A program made the translations under genes and the position numbers. 64,000 nucleotides of DNA, taken from the NCBI RefSeq assembly GCF_000429085.1, contig NZ_AUBE01000003.1, positions 248,001 through 312,000 on the forward strand. The letters run 5' to 3'. Position 1 is the stretch's first letter; every line of letters starts with the position of its first letter. This stretch comes from Streptomyces flavidovirens DSM 40150. GTDB lineage: Bacteria; Actinomycetota; Actinomycetes; Streptomycetales; Streptomycetaceae. Of the stretch, positions 8,320-17,333 are shown in pieces. The notes beneath the pieces are model-generated. The model had not been told where the DNA came from and ran no database searches. It worked only from the letters and a program-made list of their open reading frames with translations.

Positions 8320-9747
8320 TCAGGCAGGCGGCAACGCCCGGCACAGCGCGTCCAGCGCGCCCGCGTACGCGTGCTCGGCAGGCGTCGAGTACCCCACGAC
8401 CAGCCCGTCCCGCTCCCCACCACCCGGCCCCCCGCCCCCACTCCCGCTGTCCGGATGCCGGTAATCGGACAGCCCCTCCACCGCCAGCCCCTGCCACGCC
8501 GCCGCCTTCACCACCGCCCGCTCGGTGCCGGGCGGCAGTTCCAGCACGGCGTGCAGCCCCGCCGCGATGCCCGTCACGCGCACGTGCGGCGCTCGCTCGG
8601 CCAGCACCTCGACCAACCGGTCACGCCTGCGCCGGTGGCGCTGTCGCATCCGGCGCACATGGCGGTCGTACGCACCCGACTCGACGAAGTCCGCCAGCGT
8701 CAGCTGCTCCGTCGCGCTCGACCACTGCTCGCGCTCGCCCTTCGCCTCCACGACGCCGTCCATGAGCCGCTCCGGCAGCACCAGCCAGCCGATCCGCAGC
8801 GTCGGCGACAGGCTCTTGCTCACCGACCCGATCAGCACCACATGCTCCGGGTCGAGCCCCTGCACCGCACCCACCGGCTGCCGGTCGTAACGGAACTCGC
8901 CGTCGTAATCGTCCTCCAGGACCAGCCCGCCCGTCGCCCGCGCCCAGTCCACGACGGCCGCCCGCCGCTCGGGATGCAGCGGCCCCCCGGTCGGGAACTG
9001 GTGCGCGGGAGTGAGCAGTACGGTCCCCGGCCCGGCCAGCTCGCCCACCCTGGCCCCGTCCTCGTCGACCCCGACCGGCACGGTACGTACACCTTCGTCC
9101 GCCAGCAGCGCGCGGTGGAACGGCAGCCCGTACGCCTCCACCGCCCACGTCCCGCCCACCACCCGGGCCAGCAGCCGCAGCGCGTGCGCGGCACCCGAGC
9201 ACAGCACGATCCGCCCGGCGTCCGCCCGTACCCCACGCACCCGCGCGAGATACTCCGCGAGCGCCTGCCGCAGCTCCGCCCTGCCCCGCGGATCGCCGGG
9301 CCCGAACGCGTCGTGGGGCGCGGCCGTCAGTGCCCGGCGGGCCGAGGCGAGCCAGGCGCCGCGCGGAAAGGCGGCGGGGTCGGGCCTGCCCTGGACGAGG
9401 TCGTACGCCGGACGGGAGTCCCGTGCGGGGGTGCGGGGCCGGGGCGCGGGCACGGCCGGAGCGGCCCGCTGGGCGACGCGCGTACCCGACCCCTGCCTGG
9501 CCGTCAGCCAGCCCTCCGCGACCAGTTCGGCGTACGCGTCGGCGACCGTATTGCGGGCGAGCCCGAGGTCGGCGGCGAGGGAACGGTACGGAGGCAACCG
9601 CGTCCCCGGCGCGAGCCGCCCGCCGCGGATCGCCTCACGCAGCGCCCGCATGAGCACGGCGCGCCGGCTGCCGCCGCCGACGGCGCCGAGCTCCAGATGC
9701 AGATCGCTGCCGAGCCCCTCCGCAGAATTGACCCAGGATTCCGCCAC
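8320..9747 (-). CDS. MocR/PdxR-type GntR regulator with aminotransferase domain
   Basis: 475 aa. The N-terminus is a GntR winged helix (about residues 28-95: AIRGGRLAPGTRLPPYRSLAADLGLARNT). The rest is a class-I aminotransferase fold that binds PLP, with LEDDYDGEFRYDR and the Schiff-base lysine segment GSVSKSLSP. MocR proteins sense PLP or an amino acid adduct and usually activate a divergent gene. Here the divergent gene is an AhpD-like protein whose ATG lies only 48 bases from this start. PdxR members control pdxST, but no such genes are here, so the effector is open. Confidence 0.9.
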   Translation of the reverse strand: MAESWVNSAEGLGSDLHLELGAVGGGSRRAVLMRALREAIRGGRLAPGTRLPPYRSLAADLGLARNTVADAYAELVAEGWLTARQGSGTRVAQRAAPAVPAPRPRTPARDSRPAYDLVQGRPDPAAFPRGAWLASARRALTAAPHDAFGPGDPRGRAELRQALAEYLARVRGVRADAGRIVLCSGAAHALRLLARVVGGTWAVEAYGLPFHRALLADEGVRTVPVGVDEDGARVGELAGPGTVLLTPAHQFPTGGPLHPERRAAVVDWARATGGLVLEDDYDGEFRYDRQPVGAVQGLDPEHVVLIGSVSKSLSPTLRIGWLVLPERLMDGVVEAKGEREQWSSATEQLTLADFVESGAYDRHVRRMRQRHRRRRDRLVEVLAERAPHVRVTGIAAGLHAVLELPPGTERAVVKAAAWQGLAVEGLSDYRHPDSGSGGGGPGGGERDGLVVGYSTPAEHAYAGALDALCRALPPA

Positions 9748-9794
9748 TCAAATGCACCCCTTCTCCGGTCGCCTGCGCGGATAAATTCGTACCC

Positions 9795-10283
9795 ATGACG
9801 ACGACAGAGATCAAGCAGACGCCCGCCACTTCCCCCCGCCTCAACTTCGCCAAGGCCGCCCCCAAGGCGTTCAAGGCCGTGATCGGCCTCGACGCCGCCG
9901 CGCGCGAGGGCCTCGACCCGACGCTGGTCGAGCTGGTCCAGACCCGCGCCTCGCACCTCAACCGCTGCGCGTACTGCCTGCACATGCACACCTCCGACGC
10001 ACGCAAGGCGGGCGAGAGCGAGGAGCGGCTGCACATGGTCGCGGTGTGGAAAGAGGCAGCACACTTCTTCTCCGCCAAGGAGCAGGCGGCCCTGGCCCTC
10101 ACGGACGCGGTGACACTGGTGGCTGACGCCGGCGTTCCGGACGACGTGTACGCGCGGGCGTCGGCCCACTTCGACGACGAGGAACTGGCCCGGCTCCTCG
10201 CCCTGATCTTCGCGATCAACACCTGGAACCGCATCGCACTGGCGACCAGGAAGACGGCGGGCGAGGACGAACGAGTGTCCTGA
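9795..10283 (+). CDS. AhpD-like carboxymuconolactone decarboxylase family protein
   Basis: 162 aa, alpha-helical AhpD fold with the redox pair CAYC at residues 58-61 and His65, the canonical CxxCxxxH of the alkylhydroperoxidase group. TIGR00778-like proteins of this type commonly sit beside MocR regulators in actinomycetes; the function is probably peroxide or thiol reduction. The start ATG 9795 is immediately downstream of the divergent MocR gene, in an intergenic space of only 47 bases, so regulation by it is likely. No other gene shares its transcript obviously. Confidence 0.88.
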   Translation: MTTTEIKQTPATSPRLNFAKAAPKAFKAVIGLDAAAREGLDPTLVELVQTRASHLNRCAYCLHMHTSDARKAGESEERLHMVAVWKEAAHFFSAKEQAALALTDAVTLVADAGVPDDVYARASAHFDDEELARLLALIFAINTWNRIALATRKTAGEDERVS

Positions 10284-10311
10284 CCTGGAGTGCCCTGACC
10301 CGCAACCGCCA

Positions 10312-10947
10312 TCACCCGGAGCCGGTCGACGCCTTCCCCTTCCCCTTCCCCTTCCCCTTCCTCTTGCCCTCCTCGTAGGCCACGACGTTCCCGTTGACGT
10401 ACGTCAGGAGTTCGGTGGCCTGCTCGGTGAGTTCCGCCTCGCGGGTCTCGGAGCCGTCCGCCCACTGCGCGTTGGAGAAGACCACCGACCGGACCGTCAT
10501 CAGCCGCCGGAACACCCCGGCGGAACCTGGCGGTACGGTCGGCAGGCCGGCCTCGGGCGGCGGATCGAGCGAGACGACCTGGTAGGTGACCGGGTCCATC
10601 GAGACCATCCCGAAGACCGACGCCGCGTCCTCGGCCCGCTTGAGGCTGAGTACGCCCACCGTCACCTGCGAGCGGCGCTCGGCGTCGGTGAACAGCGCGG
10701 ACGTCAGCTGCAGACAGCCACCGCCCTGCGCGATGATCCCGGCGAGTTCCTGGGACATGCCACGCTCGCACTCGGTGGTGGTGGCCTTGCCGACGTACAG
10801 CACCGCACCCACCGCCACGGCGGAGACCACGGCCAGCGCGCCCACCGCGCCGCCGGCTATGAGCCAGGTCCGTCGCCGGGGCGGCGGGGGCGGGGGAGGA
10901 AACGGGGGCGGGTAGGAACCGTACGGGCCATGATCACCAAGAGTCAT
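10312..10947 (-). CDS. Membrane-anchored hypothetical protein
   Basis: 211 aa from ATG 10947; an upstream ATG at 11034 gives a longer, unconvincing N-terminus. A cytosolic Tyr/Pro-rich head (PYGSYPPPFPPPPPPPRRR) is followed by one transmembrane helix (about residues 27-48) and an extracytoplasmic domain with two Cys (ECERG and GGCLQL) that may form a disulfide. The C-terminus is a KGKGKGKGK tail encoded by a CCCTTC-type hexamer repeat at 10334-10360. Pro-rich head plus a single helix is a common actinobacterial layout; the function is not recognised. Confidence 0.7.
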   Translation of the reverse strand: MTLGDHGPYGSYPPPFPPPPPPPRRRTWLIAGGAVGALAVVSAVAVGAVLYVGKATTTECERGMSQELAGIIAQGGGCLQLTSALFTDAERRSQVTVGVLSLKRAEDAASVFGMVSMDPVTYQVVSLDPPPEAGLPTVPPGSAGVFRRLMTVRSVVFSNAQWADGSETREAELTEQATELLTYVNGNVVAYEEGKRKGKGKGKGKASTGSG

Positions 10948-11030
10948 GGCCGCGGAGGGTAGCAGCGAAGTCCCCCCAAGGTCTCGCCGGGCGACAAACG
11001 ACCCATACCACCCCTCGGACTCCGGTTTCG

Positions 11031-11390
11031 TCACCGCGACATGGCGTCCCGCACCGCCTCGTCCGTACGCGCCACCACAGCCGTACCGTCCTCAGCGGTG
11101 ATGATCGGCCGCTGGATCAGCTTCGGATGCTCGGCGAGCGCCGCCACCCACCGGTCCCGCGAACCGGCGTCCCGCGCCCAGTCCTTGAGCCCCAGCTCCT
11201 TCGCCGCTGCCTCCTGCGTACGCGTGATGTCCCACGGTTCGAGCCCGAGCCGCTCCAGCACCGCACGGATCTCGTCCTCGGTCGGTACGTCCTCCAGGTA
11301 GCGGCGCACGGTGTAGTCGGCGCCCTCCTCGTCCAGCAGCCGCAGCGCGCTGCGGCACTTGGAACACGCGGGATTGATCCAGATCTCCAT
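11031..11390 (-). CDS. ArsC/Spx-family protein (arsenate reductase-like)
   Basis: 119 aa, thioredoxin-like ArsC fold. It starts MEIWINPACSKCRSAL, with Cys9 in the position of the catalytic cysteine of glutaredoxin-coupled ArsC and a second Cys12 giving a CxxC. The central RYLEDVPTEDEI and C-terminal LIQRPIITAEDG segments match the ArsC substrate-binding region (the LIxRPI motif). True arsenate reductases in streptomycetes usually sit with other ars genes, and none are here, so a general thiol-redox role is equally possible. ATG 11390 is the start of the conserved fold; upstream codons look non-coding. Confidence 0.85.
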   Translation of the reverse strand: MEIWINPACSKCRSALRLLDEEGADYTVRRYLEDVPTEDEIRAVLERLGLEPWDITRTQEAAAKELGLKDWARDAGSRDRWVAALAEHPKLIQRPIITAEDGTAVVARTDEAVRDAMSR

Positions 11391-11442
11391 GGCCACAACC
11401 GTACCTCCAGCCACCCGCCAAACACCCGCTGGCCAGGGCCGA

Positions 11443-11465
11443 TTGTCAGTGGCGACCACTAAAAT
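11443..11465 (+). promoter_or_regulatory. RecA-NDp/PafBC-type DNA-damage promoter motif
   Basis: TTGTCAGTG (11443-11451), an 8-base spacer, and TAAAAT (11460-11465) match the actinobacterial LexA-independent damage promoter pattern TTGTCRGTG-N8-TAnnnT. It lies 45 bases before the GTG of the 88-aa gene. The element also contains a short palindrome AGTGG-CGA-CCACT. Confidence 0.7.
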
Positions 11466-11509
11466 CGAAGGAGTCAAAGAGGGTTCCCGACCGCCCCAGG
11501 AGGACGCCC

Positions 11510-11776
11510 GTGGCCGCAGCCGCACTGCTCTCGATCGCTCCCCAGCCCCTGCCGAAGACCCCACTGCCGGCCGGGCGGCCGCGCGCGTGGTACGAGACGC
11601 ACAACCGCCGCCTCAAGGCCATGCGCCTGGCCATAGCCCTGCTCGACACCGGCGTGTACCACCCGTCCCAGGCCCCCGACCGCAAGATCCGCACCATCGC
11701 CGAGCGCATCGGCATCCACCCCCCGTCGGACACAACCTGCCGCATGGTCCGCACCCTGATCCGCTACGGCCGCTGA
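11510..11776 (+). CDS. Small conserved hypothetical protein, possibly damage-inducible
   Basis: 88 aa from GTG 11510 with an ideal AGGAGG 6 bases upstream. The sequence is basic and mostly helical. A Pro-rich N-terminus (about 1-25) is followed by RPRAWYETHNRRLKAMRLAIALLDTGVY and a C-terminal half resembling a helix-turn-helix (RKIRTIAERIGIHPPSDTTCRMVRTLIR). It may bind DNA, but no named family is recognised. The promoter motif just upstream is the type used by PafBC-dependent DNA repair genes, suggesting induction by DNA damage. It is monocistronic and ends at a hairpin shared with glnA. Confidence 0.75.
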   Translation: MAAAALLSIAPQPLPKTPLPAGRPRAWYETHNRRLKAMRLAIALLDTGVYHPSQAPDRKIRTIAERIGIHPPSDTTCRMVRTLIRYGR

Positions 11777-11807
11777 ACGTAGGCAGCGCGCCGCTGCCCG
11801 CAACGGC

Positions 11808-11842
11808 GAGGGCCGCCCCCCGAATCCCGGATGGCGGCCCTC
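11808..11842. terminator. Bidirectional terminator
   Basis: GAGGGCCGCC (11808-11817) and GGCGGCCCTC (11833-11842) form a perfect 10-bp stem with a 15-base loop. They lie between the converging 88-aa gene and glnA. Confidence 0.6.
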
Positions 11843-11860
11843 ACGCTGCTGTCGCACGAT

Positions 11861-13270
11861 TTAGAGGTCGAAGTACAGCTCGAACTCGTGCGGGTGCGGG
11901 CGGAGCTGGATGGGGGCGATCTCGTTGACGCGCTTGTAGTCGATCCACGTCTCGATCAGGTCGGGGGTGAAGACACCGCCGGCCAGCAGGTAGTCGTGGT
12001 CCGCCTCCAGGGCGTCGAGGACGGCCGGGAGCGAGGTCGGGACCTGCTGGACGTTCGCGTGCTCCTCGGGAGCCAGCTCGTACAGGTCCTTGTCGATCGG
12101 CTCGGCCGGCTCGATCTTGTTCTTCACGCCGTCCAGGCCGGCCATCAGGAGCGCCGAGAACGCGAGGTACGGGTTCGAGGACGGGTCCGGCGCGCGGAAC
12201 TCGACGCGCTTGGCCTTCGGGTTCGAGCCCGTGATCGGGATACGCATGGCCGCCGAGCGGTTGCGCTGCGAGTAGACCATGTTGACCGGGGCCTCGAAGC
12301 CGGGGACCAGGCGGTGGTACGAGTTCACCGTCGGGTTGGTGAAGGCCAGGAGCGACGGGGCGTGCTTCAGGATGCCGCCGATGTAGTACCGGGCGATGTC
12401 CGAGAGGCCCGCGTAGCCCTGCTCGTCGTAGAAGAGCGGGTTGCCGCCGGACCACAGGGACTGGTGGACGTGCATGCCCGAGCCGTTGTCACCGAAGATC
12501 GGCTTCGGCATGAAGGTCGCGGTCTTGCCGTTGCGCCAGGCGACGTTCTTCACGACGTACTTGAAGAGCATCAGGTCGTCGGCCGCGGCGAGCAGCGTGT
12601 TGAACTTGTAGTTGATCTCGGCCTGGCCGGCCGTGCCGACCTCGTGGTGCTGACGCTCGACCTGGAGGCCGTTCTTGTCCAGCTCCAGGGAGATCTCGGC
12701 ACGCAGGTCGGCGAAGTGGTCGACCGGCGGGGTGGGGAAGTAGCCACCCTTGTAGCGGACCTTGTAGCCACGGTTGTTCTCGACCGCACCGGTGTTCCAG
12801 GCGCCGGCCTCGGAGTCGATGTGGTAGAAGGACTCGTTCGCGGAGGTCTGGAAGCGCACGTTGTCGAACACGTAGAACTCGGCCTCGGGGCCGAAGTACG
12901 CCGTGTCGGCGATGCCGGTGGACGTCAGGTACGCCTCGGCCTTCTTCGCCACGTTCCGCGGGTCACGGCTGTACTGCTCGCCCGTGATCGGGTCGTGGAT
13001 GAAGAAGTTGATGTTGACCGTCTTGTCCTTGCGGAACGGGTCGACGCGGGCGGTCGACAGGTCCGCGCGGAGCGCCATGTCGGACTCGTGGATCGCCTGG
13101 AAGCCGCGGATCGAGGACCCGTCGAAGGCCAGCTCCTCGTTCGGGTCGAACGCCGCGGCCGGGATCGTGAAGTGCTGCATCACTCCGGGCAGGTCGCAGA
13201 ACCGGACGTCGACGAACTTGACGTCTTCGTCGGCGATGAACTTCTTCGCGTCGTCGGCGTTCTGGAACAT
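11861..13270 (-). CDS. glnA: Glutamine synthetase I
   Basis: 469 aa, the standard GSI-beta length, forming a dodecamer that makes glutamine from glutamate and ammonia. ATG 13270 follows an AGGAGGAG site. Motifs in order: FDGSSIRGF (about 50-58), [12 protein letters not shown] metal site (about 127-138), [20 protein letters not shown]/glutamate loop, NRSAAMRIP (catalytic Arg region), and the adenylylation segment with the modifiable Tyr in [10 protein letters not shown] (about 397), so inactivation by the GlnE adenylyltransferase is expected. A four-part GlnR box lies about 100-135 bases upstream. It is monocistronic, between the converging 88-aa gene and the divergent RDD gene. Confidence 0.98.
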   Translation of the reverse strand: MFQNADDAKKFIADEDVKFVDVRFCDLPGVMQHFTIPAAAFDPNEELAFDGSSIRGFQAIHESDMALRADLSTARVDPFRKDKTVNINFFIHDPITGEQYSRDPRNVAKKAEAYLTSTGIADTAYFGPEAEFYVFDNVRFQTSANESFYHIDSEAGAWNTGAVENNRGYKVRYKGGYFPTPPVDHFADLRAEISLELDKNGLQVERQHHEVGTAGQAEINYKFNTLLAAADDLMLFKYVVKNVAWRNGKTATFMPKPIFGDNGSGMHVHQSLWSGGNPLFYDEQGYAGLSDIARYYIGGILKHAPSLLAFTNPTVNSYHRLVPGFEAPVNMVYSQRNRSAAMRIPITGSNPKAKRVEFRAPDPSSNPYLAFSALLMAGLDGVKNKIEPAEPIDKDLYELAPEEHANVQQVPTSLPAVLDALEADHDYLLAGGVFTPDLIETWIDYKRVNEIAPIQLRPHPHEFELYFDL

Positions 13271-13366
13271 CCAACTCCTCCTACTCCCACCCGGTGGGGA
13301 TGGGGTTGCAGCTCTCCGTGCGGCCAGTGCGGTGGCACACGCTGGACCCGACCATAGGCAGACCGG

Positions 13367-13404
13367 ATTTCTCAAGCATGACCCATTTGTTTCGCACAAG
13401 TTAA
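13367..13404 (-). promoter_or_regulatory. GlnR boxes upstream of glnA
   Basis: Minus strand: TTAAC-n6-GAAAC-n6-GTCAT-n6-GAAAT, running from 13404 down to 13367. All spacers are exactly 6 bases, matching the established GlnR a/b box layout. It lies 97-134 bases upstream of the glnA ATG. Confidence 0.85.
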
Positions 13405-13479
13405 CCGGACCGGCTCCGACGCGAGCTCGGAAGGGGCCCGACCTCCAGGGTACGAAAGCGGGCGCAGTACCTTGTACGG

Positions 13480-13947
13480 GTGGACAACAGGCAAGCAATC
13501 GGATCGTGGCTCTCCGGGCCGGGCGAAGCCGCCAAGGAGATGGGTGCCGACACCGGGTACCGGGGCGAGCGGCTCGGACTGCCCGAGCAGGGGCCGGGCG
13601 CCATCGCCCCGCCCGGCCGGCGCTTCGGCGCCCTTTTCACCGACTGGGCTCTGTGCATGCTCATCGCATACGGGCTGCTCACGGGTGGTAACTGGCAGGC
13701 GTCGGGCAACTGGGCGCTGGGCGTTCTGCTCGTACTGAGCGTGCTCACCGTCGGCACCGTCGGCTCCACTCCGGGCAAGCGCCTCTTCGGCCTGCGCGTC
13801 ATCGCGGAGAACGGCGGCCGTCTCGGCTTCTTCCGCGTGTTCGTCCGCAGCGTCCTGCTGTGCCTCGCGATCCCGGCGCTGGTCTGGGACCGCGACGGCC
13901 GCGGCCTGCACGACCGCCTCGCACGCGCCGTCCAGGTCAGGATCTGA
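13480..13947 (+). CDS. RDD family membrane protein
   Basis: 155 aa from GTG 13480. A hydrophilic N-terminus (about 1-45) is followed by the RDD domain: [21 protein letters not shown] (helix 1), a second helix around 80-98, the conserved [14 protein letters not shown] turn, and a third helix near 125-145 ending in the GLHDRLARA motif. RDD proteins are small membrane proteins of mostly unknown role; some are linked to ion exchange. The position directly upstream of, and divergent from, glnA is typical for streptomycetes. It ends at a 13-bp terminator. Confidence 0.85.
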   Translation: MDNRQAIGSWLSGPGEAAKEMGADTGYRGERLGLPEQGPGAIAPPGRRFGALFTDWALCMLIAYGLLTGGNWQASGNWALGVLLVLSVLTVGTVGSTPGKRLFGLRVIAENGGRLGFFRVFVRSVLLCLAIPALVWDRDGRGLHDRLARAVQVRI

Positions 13948-13966
13948 CCGTACGGGTGACATGACA

Positions 13967-14006
13967 GAAGGGCGGTCCGCAACCTCTCGGTTCCGGACCG
14001 CCCTTC
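13967..14006. terminator. Bidirectional terminator
   Basis: GAAGGGCGGTCCG (13967-13979) pairs perfectly with 13994-14006 (loop 14), between the converging RDD and DUF4191 genes. Confidence 0.75.
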
Positions 14007-14048
14007 GACGTGATTCGACGCATATCGTACGAGGTGGAAGGTGGAGGG

Positions 14049-14753
14049 TCAGCGCATCTTTCCGCCGCGCGGCATCCGCCCGCCCTTGGGCATCGGGCCC
14101 TTCGGCAGCGGCATGTTCGACATCAGGTCGCCCATCGCGCGCAACCGGTCGTTGGTCGTCGTCACCTGCGGGCCCGCGAGGACGCGCGGCAGCTTGAGCA
14201 TCGTCGTGCGCAGCTTCTTCAGCGGCACCTGACCCTCGTCGTTGCCGATGATGATGTCGTGGACCGGTACGTCCACCACGATCCGCGCCATCTTCTTCTT
14301 CTCGGACGCCAGCAGCGTCTTGAGCCGGTTCGGGTTGCCCTCGGCCACCAGAACGATGCCGGCCTTGCCGACCGCGCGGTGTACGACGTCCTGGTTGCGG
14401 TTCATCGCCACTGCCGGAGTCGTCGACCAGCCGCGGCCCACGTTCTGCAGTACGGAGGCAGCAGCACCCGGCTGTCCCTCCATCTGCCCGAAGGCCGCTC
14501 GCTCGGCGCGGCGTCCGAAGACGATCGCCATCGCGAGGAAGGCCAGCAGGAAGCCCAGAATGCCCAGGTAGACCGGGTGATCGATCAAGAAGCCGATCGC
14601 GAGGAAGACACCGAAGGTGACGATGCCCACACCCGCGAGAACGAGACCGATCTTCGAGTCGGCCCGCCGGGTCATCTTGTAGGTCAGGGCAATCTGCTTG
14701 AGTCGCCCCGGGTTCGCAGTGTCCGCGTTGTCTGCGCGTTCCTTCCTCGCCAT
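14049..14753 (-). CDS. DUF4191 membrane protein
   Basis: 234 aa; ATG 14753. A short cytosolic start (about 1-32) is followed by two closely spaced membrane helices (about 33-55 and 60-80), then the long soluble DUF4191 domain with GRGWSTTPAVAMNRNQDVVHRAVG and GIVLVAEGNPNRLKTLLA. The C-terminal tail is Met/Pro/Lys/Gly-rich (PKGPMPKGGRMPRGGKMR). DUF4191 proteins regularly follow lipA in actinobacteria, and this one lies two genes downstream of lipA; function is not established. The basic tail might contact RNA or phospholipid, but that is speculation. Confidence 0.88.
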   Translation of the reverse strand: MARKERADNADTANPGRLKQIALTYKMTRRADSKIGLVLAGVGIVTFGVFLAIGFLIDHPVYLGILGFLLAFLAMAIVFGRRAERAAFGQMEGQPGAAASVLQNVGRGWSTTPAVAMNRNQDVVHRAVGKAGIVLVAEGNPNRLKTLLASEKKKMARIVVDVPVHDIIIGNDEGQVPLKKLRTTMLKLPRVLAGPQVTTTNDRLRAMGDLMSNMPLPKGPMPKGGRMPRGGKMR

Positions 14754-14763
14754 GCTGTGAAGT

Positions 14764-14976
14764 TTACGTTGCCCGCGAGGCCCGTCCGGCCACGGCCTCC
14801 AGTACGTGCTGCGCCTCGACCCGGTCCTTGGCCCTGCGCCGGTCTTCGAGCACCGAGGTCCAGGCGTTGCGGCGTGCGGTGCGCTGTCCGCCGCGCATGA
14901 GGATGGACTCGACGGCGCGCAGAGCGTCGGTGACGGACGGGATGGCGGTAGCGCGGACGGGCGTCGGGGCCTGCAT
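14764..14976 (-). CDS. Small conserved hypothetical protein between lipA and DUF4191 gene
   Basis: 70 aa from ATG 14976 (start MQAPTPVRATAIPSV), with a G-rich Shine-Dalgarno-like stretch just upstream; an upstream ATG at 15057 adds an unlikely leader. The protein is mostly helical: TDALRAVESILMRGGQRTARRNAW followed by SVLEDRRRAKDRVEAQHVLEAV, with a strongly basic middle. No family is recognised. Its stop lies 10 bases before the DUF4191 start, so the two are probably co-transcribed. A similar small gene is common at this spot in streptomycetes, as far as is recalled. Confidence 0.65.
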   Translation of the reverse strand: MQAPTPVRATAIPSVTDALRAVESILMRGGQRTARRNAWTSVLEDRRRAKDRVEAQHVLEAVAGRASRAT

Positions 14977-15129
14977 GGTGTGGGTCCCCCCTTGGAGTGA
15001 TGACTCGCGAACGGACGGGTGCTGCCGGAGTGCTGCTGTGTGTAAACCCATGGTCACTGATTGGTGTTACCAGCGCATGACCGACCGGTCAAACACCCAT
15101 GAACCCTTAACGCGTACGGCCGAAACAGC

Positions 15130-15180
15130 GACGCGGCCCGTACGGGCCCCCTCACCTGCGGGGACTGTACGAGCCGCGTC
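15130..15180 (-). terminator. Hairpin downstream of lipA
   Basis: GACGCGGC and GTAC (15130-15143) pair with GTAC and GCCGCGTC (15167-15180) across a 2-base internal mismatch. It lies 41 bases after the lipA stop. Confidence 0.5.
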
Positions 15181-15220
15181 GTCCAGGCCATTACTGCCCG
15201 GTAATCACTTGTGCTGGGAT

Positions 15221-16186
15221 TCACACAGTCGGTGCGGCCGCCAGCTCCTCGCGCCGCTCCATCGCCTGGCCGAACAGCCGGCCCGCGCGGTACGACGAAC
15301 GGACCAGCGGCCCGGACATCACGCCGGAGTAGCCGATCTCCTCGGCCTCCTCCTTCAGCTCCACGAACTCGTGCGGCTTCACCCAGCGCTCGACGGGGTG
15401 GTGGCGCGGCGAGGGGCGCAGGTACTGCGTGATCGTGATGAGCTCGCAACCGGCGTCGTACAGATCCTGGAGCGCCTGGCTGACCTCTTCGCGCTCCTCA
15501 CCCATGCCCAGGATGAGGTTCGACTTGGTGACCAGACCGGCCTCGCGGGCGCGCGTGATCACTTCGAGGGAACGCTCGTAGCGGAAACCGGGGCGGATGC
15601 GCTTGAAGATGCGCGGCACCGTCTCGACGTTGTGGGCCAGGACCTCCGGGCGGGACGAGAAGACCTCGGCCAGCTGCTCGGGGACCGCGTTGAAGTCGGG
15701 GATGAGGAGCTCGACCTTCGTACGGCCGGCCTCGCGCTCCGCCGTCATCGCGTGGATCTGGCGCACGGTCTCCGCGTACAGCCAGGCGCCGCCGTCCTCC
15801 AGGTCGTCGCGCGCGACGCCCGTGATGGTGGCGTAGTTCAGGTCCATCGTGACGACGGACTCACCCACACGGCGCGGCTCGTCCAGGTCGAGCGCGGCGG
15901 GCTTGCCGGTGTCGATCTGGCAGAAGTCGCAGCGCCGGGTGCACTGGTCACCGCCGATGAGGAAGGTGGCCTCGCGGTCCTCCCAGCATTCGTAGATGTT
16001 CGGACAGCCGGCCTCCTGGCACACCGTGTGCAGCCCTTCGCCCTTCACGAGCGCCTGCATCTTGGTGTACTCGGGGCCCATCTTCGCCCGGGTCTTGATC
16101 CACTCGGGCTTGCGCTCGATGGGGGTCTGGCTGTTCCGGACCTCCAGGCGCAGCATCTTGCGTCCGTCGGGTGCGACTGCGGACAC
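15221..16186 (-). CDS. lipA: Lipoyl synthase
   Basis: 321 aa from GTG 16186, chosen for the AGGGAG site upstream; the frame is open to 16270. It is a radical-SAM enzyme that inserts two sulfurs into protein-bound octanoyl groups to make lipoyl cofactor. Both iron-sulfur sites are visible: the auxiliary cluster Cys set in [12 protein letters not shown] and the radical-SAM triad CTRRCDFC. The C-terminal RSSYRAG holds the Ser ligand of the auxiliary cluster. It lies just downstream of lipB, and its protein targets (SucB lipoyl domains; the pyruvate dehydrogenase complex) are encoded 15-20 kb away. Confidence 0.97.
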   Translation of the reverse strand: MSAVAPDGRKMLRLEVRNSQTPIERKPEWIKTRAKMGPEYTKMQALVKGEGLHTVCQEAGCPNIYECWEDREATFLIGGDQCTRRCDFCQIDTGKPAALDLDEPRRVGESVVTMDLNYATITGVARDDLEDGGAWLYAETVRQIHAMTAEREAGRTKVELLIPDFNAVPEQLAEVFSSRPEVLAHNVETVPRIFKRIRPGFRYERSLEVITRAREAGLVTKSNLILGMGEEREEVSQALQDLYDAGCELITITQYLRPSPRHHPVERWVKPHEFVELKEEAEEIGYSGVMSGPLVRSSYRAGRLFGQAMERREELAAAPTV

Positions 16187-16295
16187 GTCCGGCTCCCTAC
16201 GACTTCGATTCTTCGGCGCCCACCAGGGTACGCCTGATATTTGTATGGGGATTACGTCTCGCCAACCCATGGCCAGCGGTCCGCATTCCCCGGCG

Positions 16296-17099
16296 CTAGA
16301 CGGCGGCCTTCTCGACGGGGCGAGGGGCCGGGTCCGCGTTCTCCAGTACGTCCCGCAGGTGCTTCTCGACGACCGGCAGTACCTCGTCGATGGTCACGTC
16401 ACGGCCCAGCTCGCCCGCGAGCGAGGCGACGCCCGCGTCGCGGATGCCGCACGGCACGATCCGGTCGAACCAGGTGTTGTCCGGGTTCACGTTCAGCGCG
16501 AAGCCGTGCATCGTGACGCCCTTGGCGACGCGGATGCCGATGGCGGCGAGCTTGCGGTCCTCGCGGCGCTGGCCGGCGTTGGACGGGGCGTACTCGGGGC
16601 CGTTCATCCGCGGGTCGAACTCCTCGTCCCGCAGTCGCGGGTCGAAGTCCAGGGAGAGCCCGCCGGCCGAAACCGACGGGCGCTGCTCCACGGGATCGCC
16701 CAGTACCCAGACGCCGCTGCGGCCCTCTACCCGGCTCGTCTCCACGCCGAAGTCGGCGCAGGTATGGATCAGGGCGTCCTCCAGGCGGCGTACGTGCGCC
16801 ACCACGTCGACCGGGCGCGGCAGCTTCATGATCGGGTAGCCGACGAGCTGACCGGGTCCGTGCCAGGTGATCTTGCCGCCGCGGTCCACGTCCACGACCG
16901 GGGTGCCGTCCAGTGGGCGCTCGCTGTCCTGCGTACGCCGCCCGGCCGTGTAGACCGGCGGGTGCTCAAGGAGCAGACAGGTGTCCGGGACCTCGTCGGC
17001 GAACCGTGCCGCGTGCACCTCGCGCTGCTTCTGCCACGCCTCCTGGTACTCGACCGCTTCCTCGCCGAACCCCAGTCGGACAAACCGCAGCTCACTCAC
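16296..17099 (-). CDS. lipB: Octanoyltransferase
   Basis: 267 aa from GTG 17099. It transfers octanoyl from acyl carrier protein to lipoyl domains, the first step of lipoate synthesis. Motifs: [14 protein letters not shown] (about 42-55), [27 protein letters not shown] with the catalytic Lys, and [13 protein letters not shown] with the acyl-thioester Cys. Residues about 135-170 contain an insert ([17 protein letters not shown]) longer than in enterobacterial LipB. It is followed by lipA after 109 bases and is likely the first gene of a lipB-lipA transcript. Confidence 0.97.
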   Translation of the reverse strand: MSELRFVRLGFGEEAVEYQEAWQKQREVHAARFADEVPDTCLLLEHPPVYTAGRRTQDSERPLDGTPVVDVDRGGKITWHGPGQLVGYPIMKLPRPVDVVAHVRRLEDALIHTCADFGVETSRVEGRSGVWVLGDPVEQRPSVSAGGLSLDFDPRLRDEEFDPRMNGPEYAPSNAGQRREDRKLAAIGIRVAKGVTMHGFALNVNPDNTWFDRIVPCGIRDAGVASLAGELGRDVTIDEVLPVVEKHLRDVLENADPAPRPVEKAAV

Positions 17100-17333
17100 G
17101 GCAACGCCTCCCTAGAACCAACACCCTGCGCGTTGTGCGCGCCTCAGCCACTGTACGGCCGCGGCGATGGAGGCCACCGGGCAGGTCGTTTTCGTCAGCG
17201 TCCCCATAAATCCTCACACGATCGGATGAATGCGGCTCGAAGGTGCCGAGGCGGGCGCCAGGTGTCGCTAAATTCGCGCCGTTCCATGAGGGCTGCTGCC
17301 CGGGCGCCCAGAAGGCAGGAGACCGCACAGCTG

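Noticed and set aside
8320..9747. PdxR regulating pyridoxal phosphate synthesis.
   Set aside because: The divergent gene is AhpD-like, and no pdxS/pdxT lies in the window, so the specific name is not supported.
11031..11390. Part of an arsenic-resistance operon.
   Set aside because: No arsR, arsB/acr3 or other ars gene is near; only the ArsC-like fold is present.
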